From: Arenicellales bacterium
Lineage (GTDB): Bacteria; Pseudomonadota; Gammaproteobacteria; Arenicellales; JAJDZL01
Direction: 5' to 3'
Length of the DNA: 64,000 nt
Assembly: GCA_951813075.1 (NCBI GenBank)
Contig: OX638343.1
Location: 2,869,999 to 2,933,998, forward strand
Shown here piece after piece: positions 24,566-33,175 of the stretch. The number at the start of each line of letters is the position of its first letter. Within the stretch, counting starts at the first letter, position 1. The notes below the pieces were generated by a model that saw only the letters and a list, made by a program, of their open reading frames with translations, had not been told where the DNA came from and did not search any database. The position numbers were made by a program, and so were the translations under genes.

Positions 24566-25618
24566 TCAATGCAACATTGCCGAGTGTAGGGGCATAGGAT
24601 CAGTCCTCAACCAGTCGTAACGGTCCCCCGAGTTCACGGTAATTTCCCTGACAATGCCATCGCGTACGATGGAAATCCGCACATCAACTCCCGCTGGACC
24701 GGTTGCCCAGACGTTTCGAAAGAAACTGGCCATACTGGAAACCGGTTGTCCGTTGACGGCAATAATTATGTCATTGGGTTTGATTCCCGCCACTTCAGCC
24801 GGACTGTCTATCGCTACTCGAAAAACGAAAAGGTGTCCGCGGTCGAATGAAGTATTGACTCCCAACCACGGCCTCGACTCGCCGGAAGCCCGTCCATTTT
24901 GCAATAGGTCATTGAATATGGGTTTCAGCAAATTGATTGGCACAAACATATTGCCTGGAACAGGTCGAGATCCCTCGGCGGTTATCGCATCATTTACTAT
25001 CAATGAACCTACGCCGACAAGTTTGCCTTTAGAACTAATCAGTGCAGCACCGCCGAACCCGCCAAATGGCGGAGATGTAAAAATGGCTTGATCCAACAGG
25101 TATTCCCAGTAGCCTGGAAATTCCCGTACATCGACAACTTGTACGACGCGCATGTAGTCGGGTCCAATATGCGAAATAATCAATGCCGTATCACCGGGAG
25201 ATAGAAAAGAGGAATCTCCAAGAGGAATACCCTTGATACCCAACGAACGTGTCGCCCTCACCAAACCGAAGCCACTGTCGTAGTCGTAAGCGACAATTTC
25301 TGCAGGAACATAATCGCCTTGACTGTCTGTAATCTGAACATCTGAAGCCTCTAAAATGAGGTATCCGATAGTTAGCACCAGTCCATCATCACCAATTACA
25401 ATTCCGCTGCCCGCGCGCTCATTTCCCAAATAATTTGCGGTTCTTGCGGTATTCGGCACCGTCGCGCGAAGTCCGATAACTGCTTTAATCGTTGCCTCAA
25501 CCAGTTCGTCTGAATCCTGAGAAGCGACCGCCGGCGCGATAAGAAGTAGGAAGGAAAAAATGCTGGCAAATAATTTCCGCATAAATTGATCAATTGCTGA
25601 AGAGAGAGTAGTATTCAT
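24566..25618 (-). CDS. HtrA/DegP-like periplasmic protein, catalytic triad absent (pseudoprotease)
   Basis: This 350-residue exported protein has a trypsin-like domain (about 45-235) and a PDZ domain (about 255-335, with GIKPNDIIIAVNGQPV). It matches S1C proteases in order and spacing, but all three triad positions are changed. The His segment (normally LTNNHV) reads LTIGYL. The Asp segment (SDIALLK type) reads SGFGLVR. The Ser segment (GNSGGPL) reads GGFGGAAL. It is therefore probably a scaffold or peptide-binding protein rather than a protease. The signal peptide is SIFSFLLLIAPAVAS. The start is ATG 25618 with GCAGG upstream; an internal ATG (25582) directly before the hydrophobic core is possible. 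Confidence 0.82.
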   Translation of the reverse strand: MNTTLSSAIDQFMRKLFASIFSFLLLIAPAVASQDSDELVEATIKAVIGLRATVPNTARTANYLGNERAGSGIVIGDDGLVLTIGYLILEASDVQITDSQGDYVPAEIVAYDYDSGFGLVRATRSLGIKGIPLGDSSFLSPGDTALIISHIGPDYMRVVQVVDVREFPGYWEYLLDQAIFTSPPFGGFGGAALISSKGKLVGVGSLIVNDAITAEGSRPVPGNMFVPINLLKPIFNDLLQNGRASGESRPWLGVNTSFDRGHLFVFRVAIDSPAEVAGIKPNDIIIAVNGQPVSSMASFFRNVWATGPAGVDVRISIVRDGIVREITVNSGDRYDWLRTDPMPLHSAMLH

Positions 25619-26120
25619 CACAACCTGCCTACCAAATGATAGTTCACCAAACTGCTGTAAGAATTGTTGTTAGCACTTATATCAGGATTGTAATCACAAA
25701 GACGTGGCATATCCAGAAAATTAGTCTGAGGCCAATTTGGAGTAGTGAGAAATTCAAGCTCCGCTTTTATTACATGGACCAGGGCAACATCAACCTTTCT
25801 CGCGTGATTGCTCGACCGGCACCACCTGCGATGGTGTGATCCGAAACTTCGAATTAATCCGGATAATGCAACCTGATTTCCGGTTCAACCAATAAGTCGC
25901 TCTGATCAGAAATCACGCCCCGGTTGCGGTCGTTTGGGTGTAACTACAGAATCAATGAATTAAGCGTCCCATGTCATCTTTTTTGGCACAGCAGAATTTT
26001 TGGGACTTGGGTTTGTAAAGCCTGAATTAGCTGAACTGGCGAGATCTGTCGCAATGCAATTCTATGCTTGTCTCGTCGCCTCTGGATGAGTGTCGAAACT
26101 GTCCGGCACTGTGCTGTCAG
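25619..26120. other. Intergenic region without recognisable gene
   Basis: I see no supported gene, terminator or RNA in these 502 bases. Composition shifts from A/T-rich to markedly G/C-richer near 26060, where the truncated coiled-coil gene begins. This suggests the boundary of an acquired segment. Confidence 0.4.
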
Positions 26121-26504
26121 CTATCGGGCACCGTTCGCCACTGCGATGTCGAACTCCTTGTACTTGCGCGTGTCGTCGCCTCGGGGGTAGGAGACATTTT
26201 GACGCGGCTGGGTACGAGTGACGTCGTCGATCCCGCGCTCGCGTAAAAGTTCAACCAGTTTTCCGCTGACCAAAGACTCCACCAGCCGACCCCATTTGCT
26301 GTTGAAATCTCTGTGCGCCTTTTTCAGTTGCTTGTCCGTCTTCTTCTGCTGATCGGCTATCTCCTTGTGGAGAGTGCGTATTTCCGTCACTTCGATCTGA
26401 GCTTTGTTCTGATAGGCGGCAATGGAAGCCATGCTCTTTTCGAACTGCGCTCTGTATTCGGTGATTTGGTCCTGTAGTGTCCTGTCGCTATTCATAGGCT
26501 GCAT
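26121..26504 (-). pseudogene. Truncated coiled-coil protein of the DUF3782-like type
   Basis: The frame encodes 127 residues: a charged coiled coil (about 10-70), then FNSKWGRLVESLVSGKLVELLRERGI and KEFDIAVANGAR before a stop. Related proteins continue with a nuclease-like beta-strand segment (EFDIIAVNG then EVK) that is missing here. I read it as a C-terminally truncated gene. The full-length family is of unknown function and common in mobile or multi-copy contexts. Confidence 0.6.
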
Positions 26505-26705
26505 CTTGCTGAATTTGACCCGCTCGTAATTCTCATCACCATGAAAGTGATGTTTGCTGATTCATGTGTGCACGGGTATTGCAATCCCGTCATACCGGCT
26601 GGGCTTTTCCTGTTTTCGGCTTCTCTATGTCGGGTTTAGGGAGACAGGTTTTTCATTCCGACGAACGCAGACTTAGAACGGATTCTTCATCCAAATATAT
26701 TCAGA

Positions 26706-27473
26706 TCACGCCGGTAATAAGGCTCGTACGAAGAGAATTACGGAAAGAGCCATAAGGACGAAAAGCGCGACCTTCTTGAAAGTCTCCGGGTCGGTTTTAA
26801 TAAAGCCGCGATTACCGACCCAGACACCGACGATCAGTATCGGCAGAAACACTACTGTACGCCAGTAGACGCTCGCGTCGATCAGGCCCTGAGCTGCGAA
26901 CATAGCCGTTCCAACACTATCGGTGCCGATGAAATAGGTGATGATTGAGGCGCGTCCTGCAACCAAGCCTATCGGCGAGGAGAAGTAGAACAGGATTACA
27001 GGCGGACCTACGATCCCCATGCTTCCGTTCAGAACGCCAGCCATGAGCCCAACGCCGAATGTTGCCGGCGACCCAGGTTCTTTCGCAAGTGCGAAACCGC
27101 GAAGTATCAGGACCGCAGCAATGAAAACGACGATGCTGAGCGCTATGTGCACCGGCGTCGCGGGTAGAGTGGAGAGGGCATGAATTCCGATTGGCGTCGC
27201 CACCCAGCTACCCAACAGCAGCAGTCCGATGGACCGCCAACGAACCTTCTTCCAGATCTGAGGCAGGAGCGTGATGCTGGTGACGACCTCGAACATCAGA
27301 ACCATCGGAACAACCTGCAGGGGTGGAAGCACGAGCGAGAGACTGGTCACCCAGAGCATCGATGCACCAAAGCCGGTGTAACCTTTGAGGTAAGCACCCG
27401 CAAACACAGCGATGAGACTGAACCAGAAACTCGCAGCAGAAAGTTCTGTCAGGTTGAGAATCCCACTTAGCAT
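26706..27473 (-). CDS. TauE/SafE-family membrane permease (putative sulfite/organosulfonate exporter)
   Basis: This 255-residue protein has about eight transmembrane helices and the TauE/SafE repeats (GAYLKGYTGFGASM near the N-terminus and AGVLNGSMGIVGPPVILFYF in the second half). The family exports sulfite, sulfoacetate or related anions. In an organism with Dsr genes, sulfite export would make sense, but the link is inference. I chose ATG 27473, with GAGGGGAG ten bases upstream, over the TTG at 27512. Its start overlaps the stop of the small upstream ORF by seven bases (ATGCTAA). The gene looks more G/C-rich than its neighbours. Confidence 0.82.
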   Translation of the reverse strand: MLSGILNLTELSAASFWFSLIAVFAGAYLKGYTGFGASMLWVTSLSLVLPPLQVVPMVLMFEVVTSITLLPQIWKKVRWRSIGLLLLGSWVATPIGIHALSTLPATPVHIALSIVVFIAAVLILRGFALAKEPGSPATFGVGLMAGVLNGSMGIVGPPVILFYFSSPIGLVAGRASIITYFIGTDSVGTAMFAAQGLIDASVYWRTVVFLPILIVGVWVGNRGFIKTDPETFKKVALFVLMALSVILFVRALLPA

Positions 27474-27625
27474 CTCAACCACGCTCCCCTCGCTTGCTCT
27501 CGTTTCGACCAATAAGCTGGTTCGTGTTCCCGCAAGCTGCCAGCGTAATACCCAATTACGGCAACAATCGGACCGACAATCAGCATTCCCAATACTTCGT
27601 AAGATAGATGGCTTTCAAAAGTCAT
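27467..27625 (-). CDS. Small single-span membrane protein coupled to the TauE/SafE gene
   Basis: A 52-residue frame starts at ATG 27625. It has one hydrophobic helix (VLGMLIVGPIVAVIGYYAG, about residues 11-29) and a charged C-terminus (REHEPAYWSKREQ). Its stop lies inside the start region of the permease gene (ATGCTAA), an arrangement typical of translational coupling. It may be a permease partner or a leader. I recognise no family. Confidence 0.6.
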   Translation of the reverse strand: MTFESHLSYEVLGMLIVGPIVAVIGYYAGSLREHEPAYWSKREQARGAWLRC

Positions 27626-28172
27626 TTATCGTTTGTTACCTCACGGATATTTAATTCATCGTAATTAAATTCGAGGGGACTCACGTCGAAAATACTACAT
27701 TCTGACTGTAAATCAATGCAATCCGATTAGTTGTAATCTTGATCGCAGCCAAATTTAGAAATGCTGTTGAAATTGTACGGAATAAATTTGACGAACGTCT
27801 TGCTTTGGGTTCATATTCGTCCTATCTGTCGTCTCGGAAATTACTATCGAGGACTTGTAACACGAGATCACCACATATCGGAACAACATCAATTGAGGAC
27901 GATTAATCAATGGCCAATTGAGGAAGGAAATTGATGTTGTCTGCTGAAGTGTGAAACAGGAAGTGATCGAGTCAATCAGTCTGAAAAAGAATGTCAACCG
28001 CCGAACCAGATTGCTTGAATCCGAATATTGGTGAAACTCCATAACCGTTGTCAATCTTTCAGAATTACCGATAAAATAAAGAAATATTGCAATTTGAACT
28101 GCTGCAGGTTGATACGTGCGTATTTTTTCGCTTGTCTGATTTTTTATCGGTGCGCAGCAACGGGAGTGTAGT
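27626..28172. other. Intergenic region, A/T-rich, no gene seen
   Basis: These 547 bases separate divergent genes and must hold promoters for both. A 99-codon minus-strand frame (27755-28054) has no ribosome binding site or domain. CAATTGAGGA occurs twice within about 40 bases near 27890-27925, without further symmetry. Confidence 0.4.
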
Positions 28173-28967
28173 GTGAAGTCCCAGAAATTTCATGGTGATC
28201 AATTTCCGAGTGATGAGACCAGCTTCGCCAGATTTAATCAGAATGGTTACCTGATTATTCGGAATCTATGCGATGCTTTTTATCTTCAGGAGATGATTGA
28301 TGTAGTTGATTCATCGATTGATCCTGCTTTGGCGCCGGTCGAATATGAAGCTGATGTGCAGTATCCTGGTGCGCCGGATTCGCGCCAATCTCCCGGCGGT
28401 GATACGCCGCGAAGGTTGCTTCATGCGATTGCAAGAGATGCGGTTTTCAGGAACTGGGCGATCGACGAGCGGATAACTGGCCACGTCATGAATTTGCTTC
28501 GAACGACCCATATTCAGGTGAGCCAGAATCATCACAACTGCATCATGACCAAATTCCCCGGATATGGGAGTGAAACGGGTTGGCATCAGGATATTCGCTA
28601 CTGGAGTTTTGATCGTCCGGAATTGGTGACAACCTGGTTGGCATTAGGCGAGGAATCAAGCGAAAACGGCAGCCTGACTGTTATTCCGGGATCACACAGA
28701 ATGGACTTTGACAGGGGGCAGTTTGATGCTGCATTGTTCTTTCGGTCTGATGTCGAGCGGAATGTCCCTCTGATGGAGTCTGCACAGTCGATCGAATTGA
28801 ATGCAGGTGATGTGATTTTCTTCCATAGCAGACTGCTGCACTCCGCCGGTCAAAACTGCACCGATTCGGTGAAATTATCTCTGGTTTTCACTTATCATGC
28901 ATATTCTAACCGTCCCATACAAGGGACAAGGTCGGCCGAACACCCGGACATTGATATACGACGATGA
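28173..28967 (+). CDS. Phytanoyl-CoA dioxygenase (PhyH)-family Fe(II)/2-oxoglutarate oxygenase
   Basis: This 264-residue oxygenase has the iron ligands H138 and D140 in GWHQD and H223 in HSRLLHSAGQN. SVKLSLVFTYH follows at the usual 2-oxoglutarate-binding position, and ENGSLTVIPGSH is a family hallmark. The family hydroxylates diverse small molecules; the substrate is not predictable. The start is GTG 28173 with CGGGAG upstream. The stop overlaps the next ORF by four bases. Confidence 0.87.
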   Translation: MKSQKFHGDQFPSDETSFARFNQNGYLIIRNLCDAFYLQEMIDVVDSSIDPALAPVEYEADVQYPGAPDSRQSPGGDTPRRLLHAIARDAVFRNWAIDERITGHVMNLLRTTHIQVSQNHHNCIMTKFPGYGSETGWHQDIRYWSFDRPELVTTWLALGEESSENGSLTVIPGSHRMDFDRGQFDAALFFRSDVERNVPLMESAQSIELNAGDVIFFHSRLLHSAGQNCTDSVKLSLVFTYHAYSNRPIQGTRSAEHPDIDIRR

Positions 28968-29170
28968 TGGAAAATCTTGGTTATTTGCTGTATCCGATCA
29001 TGGTTGCCATTCTAGTCTGGATGTGGCTCCGGGTGCGGGGAATGCAACTTGAAGAAATCGTCGCACATTCTGCCGATGAACACCATACTGTGAATGATAT
29101 ATTCAAGCGCCATCCTCACGGCGGCGACTGGAAGGAATTTACCAGGTGGGTTGACGATCATCGTCATTGA
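28964..29170 (+). CDS. Small membrane-anchored protein of unknown function
   Basis: This 68-residue protein has one N-terminal helix (LGYLLYPIMVAILVWMWL, about 5-22) and a His- and Asp-rich cytoplasmic tail ending DWKEFTRWVDDHRH. It overlaps the PhyH stop by four bases (ATGA) and precedes panB closely, so it is a real coupled gene. I do not recognise the family. Confidence 0.65.
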   Translation: MMENLGYLLYPIMVAILVWMWLRVRGMQLEEIVAHSADEHHTVNDIFKRHPHGGDWKEFTRWVDDHRH

Positions 29171-29197
29171 GCCGATTTGCAGGATGCACCTGTCGCC

Positions 29198-29989
29198 ATG
29201 AAGGCTACTGTCAACACATTTACCCGACACAAGTCAGAAGGGCATAAATTTGCTTGCCTCACATCCTACGGATACTGTGAGGCGGTTGCAGCAACTCAAG
29301 CGGGCGTGGAACTGTTGCTGGTCGGGGATTCTCTGGGTATGGTTGTTCAAGGCCACGATAGCAGTTTGCCTGTGACGATCGAGGATGTCGCCTATCACGT
29401 CCGTTGTGTCCGACGTGGTAACAACGGTGCCTTGTTGATGGCAGACCTTCCATTTATGAGTTACTACACTGAAAACGCAACGCTGAAGAATGCTGCACTT
29501 TTGATGCGGGAAGGGGCACAGATCGTCAAACTTGAAGGTGGAGCCTGGCTGGCAGAGTCTACGAGATTACTTGTCGAAAGGGGTGTGCCGGTATGCGCAC
29601 ATATGGGATTGACACCACAGTCCGTCAACCATCTCGGTGGCTATCGGGTGCAAGGACGTGATCCTGTCAAAGCCAAAACCATGATAGCTGAAGCTAAATT
29701 GCTTGAGGATGCAGGTGCCAGTTTTATATTACTTGAATGCGTTCCGACGTCATTGGGCAAGGCGATCACAGAAAGTCTTTCGATTCCGGTGATCGGAATC
29801 GGTGCCGGTCCTCATACTGACGGACAGATCATGGTGTTGCACGACCTGCTCGGCCTTTATCCCGGCAAGCCAGCTAAATTTGTTAAAAACTTTCTATTCG
29901 AGAACGCCGATATTCAGTCAGCAATCAGTGCATTTGTCACCGCAGTTCACAATCAGGAATTTCCAGCGGAAGAACATTGCTATGGTTAA
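29198..29989 (+). CDS. panB: 3-methyl-2-oxobutanoate hydroxymethyltransferase (PanB)
   Basis: PanB transfers a hydroxymethyl group from methylene-tetrahydrofolate to 2-oxoisovalerate, giving ketopantoate for CoA synthesis. It is thus one user of the one-carbon pool. Motifs LLVGDSLGMVVQGHDSSLPV, QIVKLEGGAWL and HMGLTPQSVNHLGG mark the family and its Mg-binding Asp. The length is 263 residues from ATG 29198; a TTG at 29177 would add seven. The 3' end overlaps the DUF488 gene by eight bases. panC and panD are not adjacent. Confidence 0.93.
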   Translation: MKATVNTFTRHKSEGHKFACLTSYGYCEAVAATQAGVELLLVGDSLGMVVQGHDSSLPVTIEDVAYHVRCVRRGNNGALLMADLPFMSYYTENATLKNAALLMREGAQIVKLEGGAWLAESTRLLVERGVPVCAHMGLTPQSVNHLGGYRVQGRDPVKAKTMIAEAKLLEDAGASFILLECVPTSLGKAITESLSIPVIGIGAGPHTDGQIMVLHDLLGLYPGKPAKFVKNFLFENADIQSAISAFVTAVHNQEFPAEEHCYG

Positions 29990-30539
29990 CGACCAGATGA
30001 TCGTCTGGACCTTAGGCTATGGCGATCGGACGATTAGCGAATTAATTGACCTATTGGCTTCCTACGAATTAAATGCCGTAGTGGACATTCGGCTGTTCCC
30101 GGCAGCCGCAGAGAATTATCATTTTAGAAAGGACTCGCTCAAACAAGTACTGAATTCCAACGGAATTGAATATCACCTGGCCGGGCATCAGTTCGGAGGA
30201 CCCAGATCTGAAGATGAAGACTCTCCTCATATCGCCCTGCAAAAGAGAATGCGAGGATACGCCGACTACATGTCAACGCTGGCATTTAAATCTGGAATTG
30301 AAAAACTAATCAACCTTTGTCGAAACCGTCGACTCGTCATCGTCAATGAGCAAAAAGATTTCGAACAATGCCATCGAAAGCTCCTTGCCGACTACCTATA
30401 CCTGGTTGAGGGAGTCAAGTTGATCCACATTATGGGGCGGGAGACATTTCAGGAACATTGCGTGACGTTTTCTGCTCGATACCAATTCAATACAATTATC
30501 TACGACAACTACCATGAACCGAGCCGGATTCTGCACTGA
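29982..30539 (+). CDS. DUF488-family protein
   Basis: This 185-residue protein begins MVNDQMIVWTLGYGDRTISELI and contains AVVDIRLFPAA, YHLAGHQFGGP and LVIVNEQKDFEQCHRKLLADYL, the DUF488 signature (including the conserved ExxxxxCHR region). The function is unknown. The start at ATG 29982 overlaps the panB stop by eight bases, indicating coupling. A longer frame upstream lies inside panB and is rejected. Confidence 0.85.
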   Translation: MVNDQMIVWTLGYGDRTISELIDLLASYELNAVVDIRLFPAAAENYHFRKDSLKQVLNSNGIEYHLAGHQFGGPRSEDEDSPHIALQKRMRGYADYMSTLAFKSGIEKLINLCRNRRLVIVNEQKDFEQCHRKLLADYLYLVEGVKLIHIMGRETFQEHCVTFSARYQFNTIIYDNYHEPSRILH

Positions 30540-30646
30540 ATGCGGATTAGGGCCGCACCCCTATTGTAAATTCGCATCTGTCGGCCGTTCTATGTGGTCC
30601 ACTGTGAAATATTCGTCTGTCAAACCTCAACCCCAGGAATCTGATC

Positions 30647-31306
30647 ATGTTTTTTAATTTCAATCGAAAAATCTCTATGCCCGACGAAAAAGAAGCCTTG
30701 CCGGGACGAAACAAAAACATTTCAACCTCGGAAATTCATTATTTGAATGGTCGATCTATGTTTGAACCGTACCCTGAGAATTCCGAGCTGGCAATGTTCG
30801 GTGGAGGATGTTTTTGGGGTGTAGAAAGAAAATTCTGGCAAAAAGACGGTGTCTACGTTACAGCAGTTGGATACTCAGGCGGCTATACGCCGAATCCAAC
30901 CTATCGTGAGGTCTGTACCGGAAAGACCGGTCACAATGAGGTGGTTCGGGTTGTATTTTCCCCCGATCAGATTTCTTATGAAAATCTGCTGCAGGTATTC
31001 TGGGAGTGTCACGACCCAACCCAAGGAATGAGACAAGGTAATGATGTTGGAACACAGTATCGCTCCGGAATCTATACCTACGGATCAGACCAGAAAAGGC
31101 TCGCGCTTGAATCTTTTGACGCGTATTCGAATGCGATCAGGAGAAAAGGTTACGGCGCGATAACAACTGAAATCATCGACGCGCCGGAGTTTTACTTTGC
31201 AGAAGCGGAACACCAGCAGTATCTTGGCAAAAATCCACACGGTTATTGCGGATTGGGCGGGACCGGTGTGTGCTATGTTCCGACGGATCAGACGGTTTCC
31301 GCTTGA
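30647..31306 (+). CDS. msrA: Peptide-methionine (S)-S-oxide reductase
   Basis: This 219-residue MsrA repairs oxidised methionine. The catalytic Cys lies in [16 protein letters not shown], followed by [18 protein letters not shown] and [10 protein letters not shown]-terminal Cys residues ([11 protein letters not shown]) can serve as resolving thiols. AGGA lies upstream of the ATG. A short N-terminal extension of about 45 residues has no clear signal peptide. The Ldh-family gene follows nine bases later. Confidence 0.93.
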   Translation: MFFNFNRKISMPDEKEALPGRNKNISTSEIHYLNGRSMFEPYPENSELAMFGGGCFWGVERKFWQKDGVYVTAVGYSGGYTPNPTYREVCTGKTGHNEVVRVVFSPDQISYENLLQVFWECHDPTQGMRQGNDVGTQYRSGIYTYGSDQKRLALESFDAYSNAIRRKGYGAITTEIIDAPEFYFAEAEHQQYLGKNPHGYCGLGGTGVCYVPTDQTVSA

Positions 31307-31314
31307 GGTTGATC

Positions 31315-32316
31315 ATGGCCGATGTAACGTTAAGCCTCGAAGAAGTATTCCAATTGAGTCTCGACGCCCTAACCGGTTGCGGTGCGCAAAAATCGAACGC
31401 GCAACCGGTCGCGCAGTCGATTCAGAGCGCTGAAGCCGACGGAATACGAAATGTCGGACTGAACTATCTTTCACACTACTGCGAGCATCTTCGATGCGGA
31501 AAGGTTGATGGCAACGCCACGCCCACGTGGCAACGAATGGCGCCTGCGGTTATGGTCGCAGATGCCGCCGACGGTTTTGCACATAGTGCTTTCGATCAGG
31601 TTTGCGGTGAATTTGTGGAGATGGTCAGAACAACCGGTATCGGTTCACTTGCCATAAAGAACTCCTATGCAGCCGGCGTCATTGGTTGGTATGTCGAAAT
31701 TCTTGCTGATCAGGGGCTGATTGCCTTGGCTTATGCCAACTCACCACCAGCGATTGCACCATGGGGCGGCGCGAAGGCATTTTTTGGAACAAATCCTTTG
31801 GCATTTGGAGTTCCTCGAAAGAACAATCCACCATTGATTATCGATCAGTCATCCAGTGTGACGGCGAAGGTTAATGTTGTACATGCGGCTCAGTGTGGAG
31901 AACCAATTCCTGACACTTGGGCATTGGACAAGCACGGCAAACCAACGGTGGACGCCAAAGCCGGATTGCAGGGTTCCATGGCGCCGGCTGGCGGATACAA
32001 AGGTGTGGCATTGGCGATGATTGTTGATTTGCTGGCTGGCGGCCTTGGCGGTCCGAATATGTCCCATAGTGCTGGTTCCTTCGGCGATAACAGTGGCGGA
32101 CCACCGGGTGTCGGGCAGTTTTTCATTGGAATAGCACCTGAGTTTTTTGGCGCCGATTTCAACGAAAGATCTGAATCCATGTTTACCGAGATGTGTACTG
32201 AAGAAGGCGTCCGGCTTCCCGGAGATCGTCGTCACGAATACCGAATCAAAGCCAAATCACAAGGCGTGAGTCTCCCTGAAAATCTCTATAATAAACTGCT
32301 CAACTACGCTGGTTGA
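31315..32316 (+). CDS. Ldh/YlbC-family NAD(P)-dependent oxidoreductase (malate/L-lactate/sulfolactate type)
   Basis: This 333-residue protein belongs to the malate/L-lactate dehydrogenase family II, which includes malate, ureidoglycolate and (R)-sulfolactate dehydrogenases. Recognisable parts are SAEADGIRNVGLNYLSHYC, AVKNSYAAG-type sequence (IKNSYAAGVIGWY), PWGGAKAFFGTNPLAFGVPR and GGYKGVALAMIVDLLAGGL. The substrate is uncertain. ATG 31315 has GAGG upstream overlapping the msrA end, so msrA and this gene are likely one unit. Confidence 0.85.
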   Translation: MADVTLSLEEVFQLSLDALTGCGAQKSNAQPVAQSIQSAEADGIRNVGLNYLSHYCEHLRCGKVDGNATPTWQRMAPAVMVADAADGFAHSAFDQVCGEFVEMVRTTGIGSLAIKNSYAAGVIGWYVEILADQGLIALAYANSPPAIAPWGGAKAFFGTNPLAFGVPRKNNPPLIIDQSSSVTAKVNVVHAAQCGEPIPDTWALDKHGKPTVDAKAGLQGSMAPAGGYKGVALAMIVDLLAGGLGGPNMSHSAGSFGDNSGGPPGVGQFFIGIAPEFFGADFNERSESMFTEMCTEEGVRLPGDRRHEYRIKAKSQGVSLPENLYNKLLNYAG

Positions 32317-32522
32317 CAGCGTCGATGCGGATCCTTCCGGGTTCTAATTTGCCACTTGCCTGCTGACAACCAACGAAAATAGACAATGGAATTGAGTTGC
32401 ATTTGGTGAGTTTCTTCTTCACCTAAGAAACAAATGTTGTATTGCGTTTTGTACTCAATATCCCTAAAATCATATATCCAGAATATATCTTGCTCGGTTC
32501 CATTAAATTTTGAAGAATATCT

Positions 32523-33020
32523 ATGGAAGAATACACGCAACAGCCTGACTATCGGCCTAATGTGGCTATAGTTCTGTGCAACAAGCACGCTCAGGTACTG
32601 TGGGCGCGGCGCATTCGACACGACGGCTGGCAATTCCCGCAAGGCGGTATTGCACCGAATGAAACTTCTGACGAGGCGGCATACCGCGAGCTGGAAGAGG
32701 AACTGGGTCTCAAACCTGACCACGTGCGACTGATCGGTTCAACCAATCAATGGTTTCGATATGACATCCCGCAAAGATACCTGCGAAGCCGTTATCGAAG
32801 CAGACTTCGTGGACAAACGCAGAAGTGGTTTCTATTTGAGTTCATTGGCGATGAGTCGGATTTTTGTCTTGACTGCTCCGCACATCCTGAGTTCGATGAC
32901 TGGAAATGGGTTGATTATCGGACAGCCGCGGATCGCGTGGTGAGTTTCAAACAATCCGTATATCGCGACGCTCTTGCTGAGCTTGAACCGTATTTCGGAC
33001 GCATCAGCGAATGCGAATAG
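32523..33020 (+). CDS. rppH: RNA pyrophosphohydrolase
   Basis: This 165-residue Nudix enzyme removes pyrophosphate from 5'-triphosphorylated RNA and so starts RNase E-dependent decay. The Nudix box is GGIAPNETSDEAAYRELEEELGL in part (GGIAPNETSDEAAYRELEEE). YRPNVAIVLCNK at the start and WQFPQGG and KWFLFEF are RppH-typical. The length is normal. tRNA-Gly lies 43 bp downstream. Confidence 0.93.
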   Translation: MEEYTQQPDYRPNVAIVLCNKHAQVLWARRIRHDGWQFPQGGIAPNETSDEAAYRELEEELGLKPDHVRLIGSTNQWFRYDIPQRYLRSRYRSRLRGQTQKWFLFEFIGDESDFCLDCSAHPEFDDWKWVDYRTAADRVVSFKQSVYRDALAELEPYFGRISECE

Positions 33021-33063
33021 TACAATGTCCCCCGGTACCGACCAGGTCGACTAACTATTTCGA

Positions 33064-33137
33064 GCGGGCGTAGTTCAATGGTAGAACTTCAGCTTCCCAA
33101 GCTGACTACGTGGGTTCGATTCCCATCGTCCGCTCCA
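33064..33137 (+). tRNA. tRNA-Gly (anticodon CCC)
   Basis: A complete cloverleaf is visible. The acceptor stem is GCGGGCG paired with CGTCCGC (one G-U pair), and the D arm is GTTC/GAAC. The anticodon stem TCAGC/GCTGA holds loop TTCCCAA (anticodon CCC, reading GGG). The T arm is GTGGG/CCCAT with loop TTCGATT. The CCA end is encoded. It closely resembles E. coli glyU. Confidence 0.96.
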
Positions 33138-33175
33138 TTCACCCAATTCAGTTGGAGCAACAGCGGCAGTCAGTG

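Noticed and set aside
27755..28054. 99-codon minus-strand frame upstream of the PhyH gene
   Set aside because: A/T-rich, low-complexity residue use, no start signal and no domain.
29802..29981. Upstream extension of the DUF488 frame into panB
   Set aside because: The family-typical N-terminus starts at ATG 29982. The extension is panB sequence in another frame.
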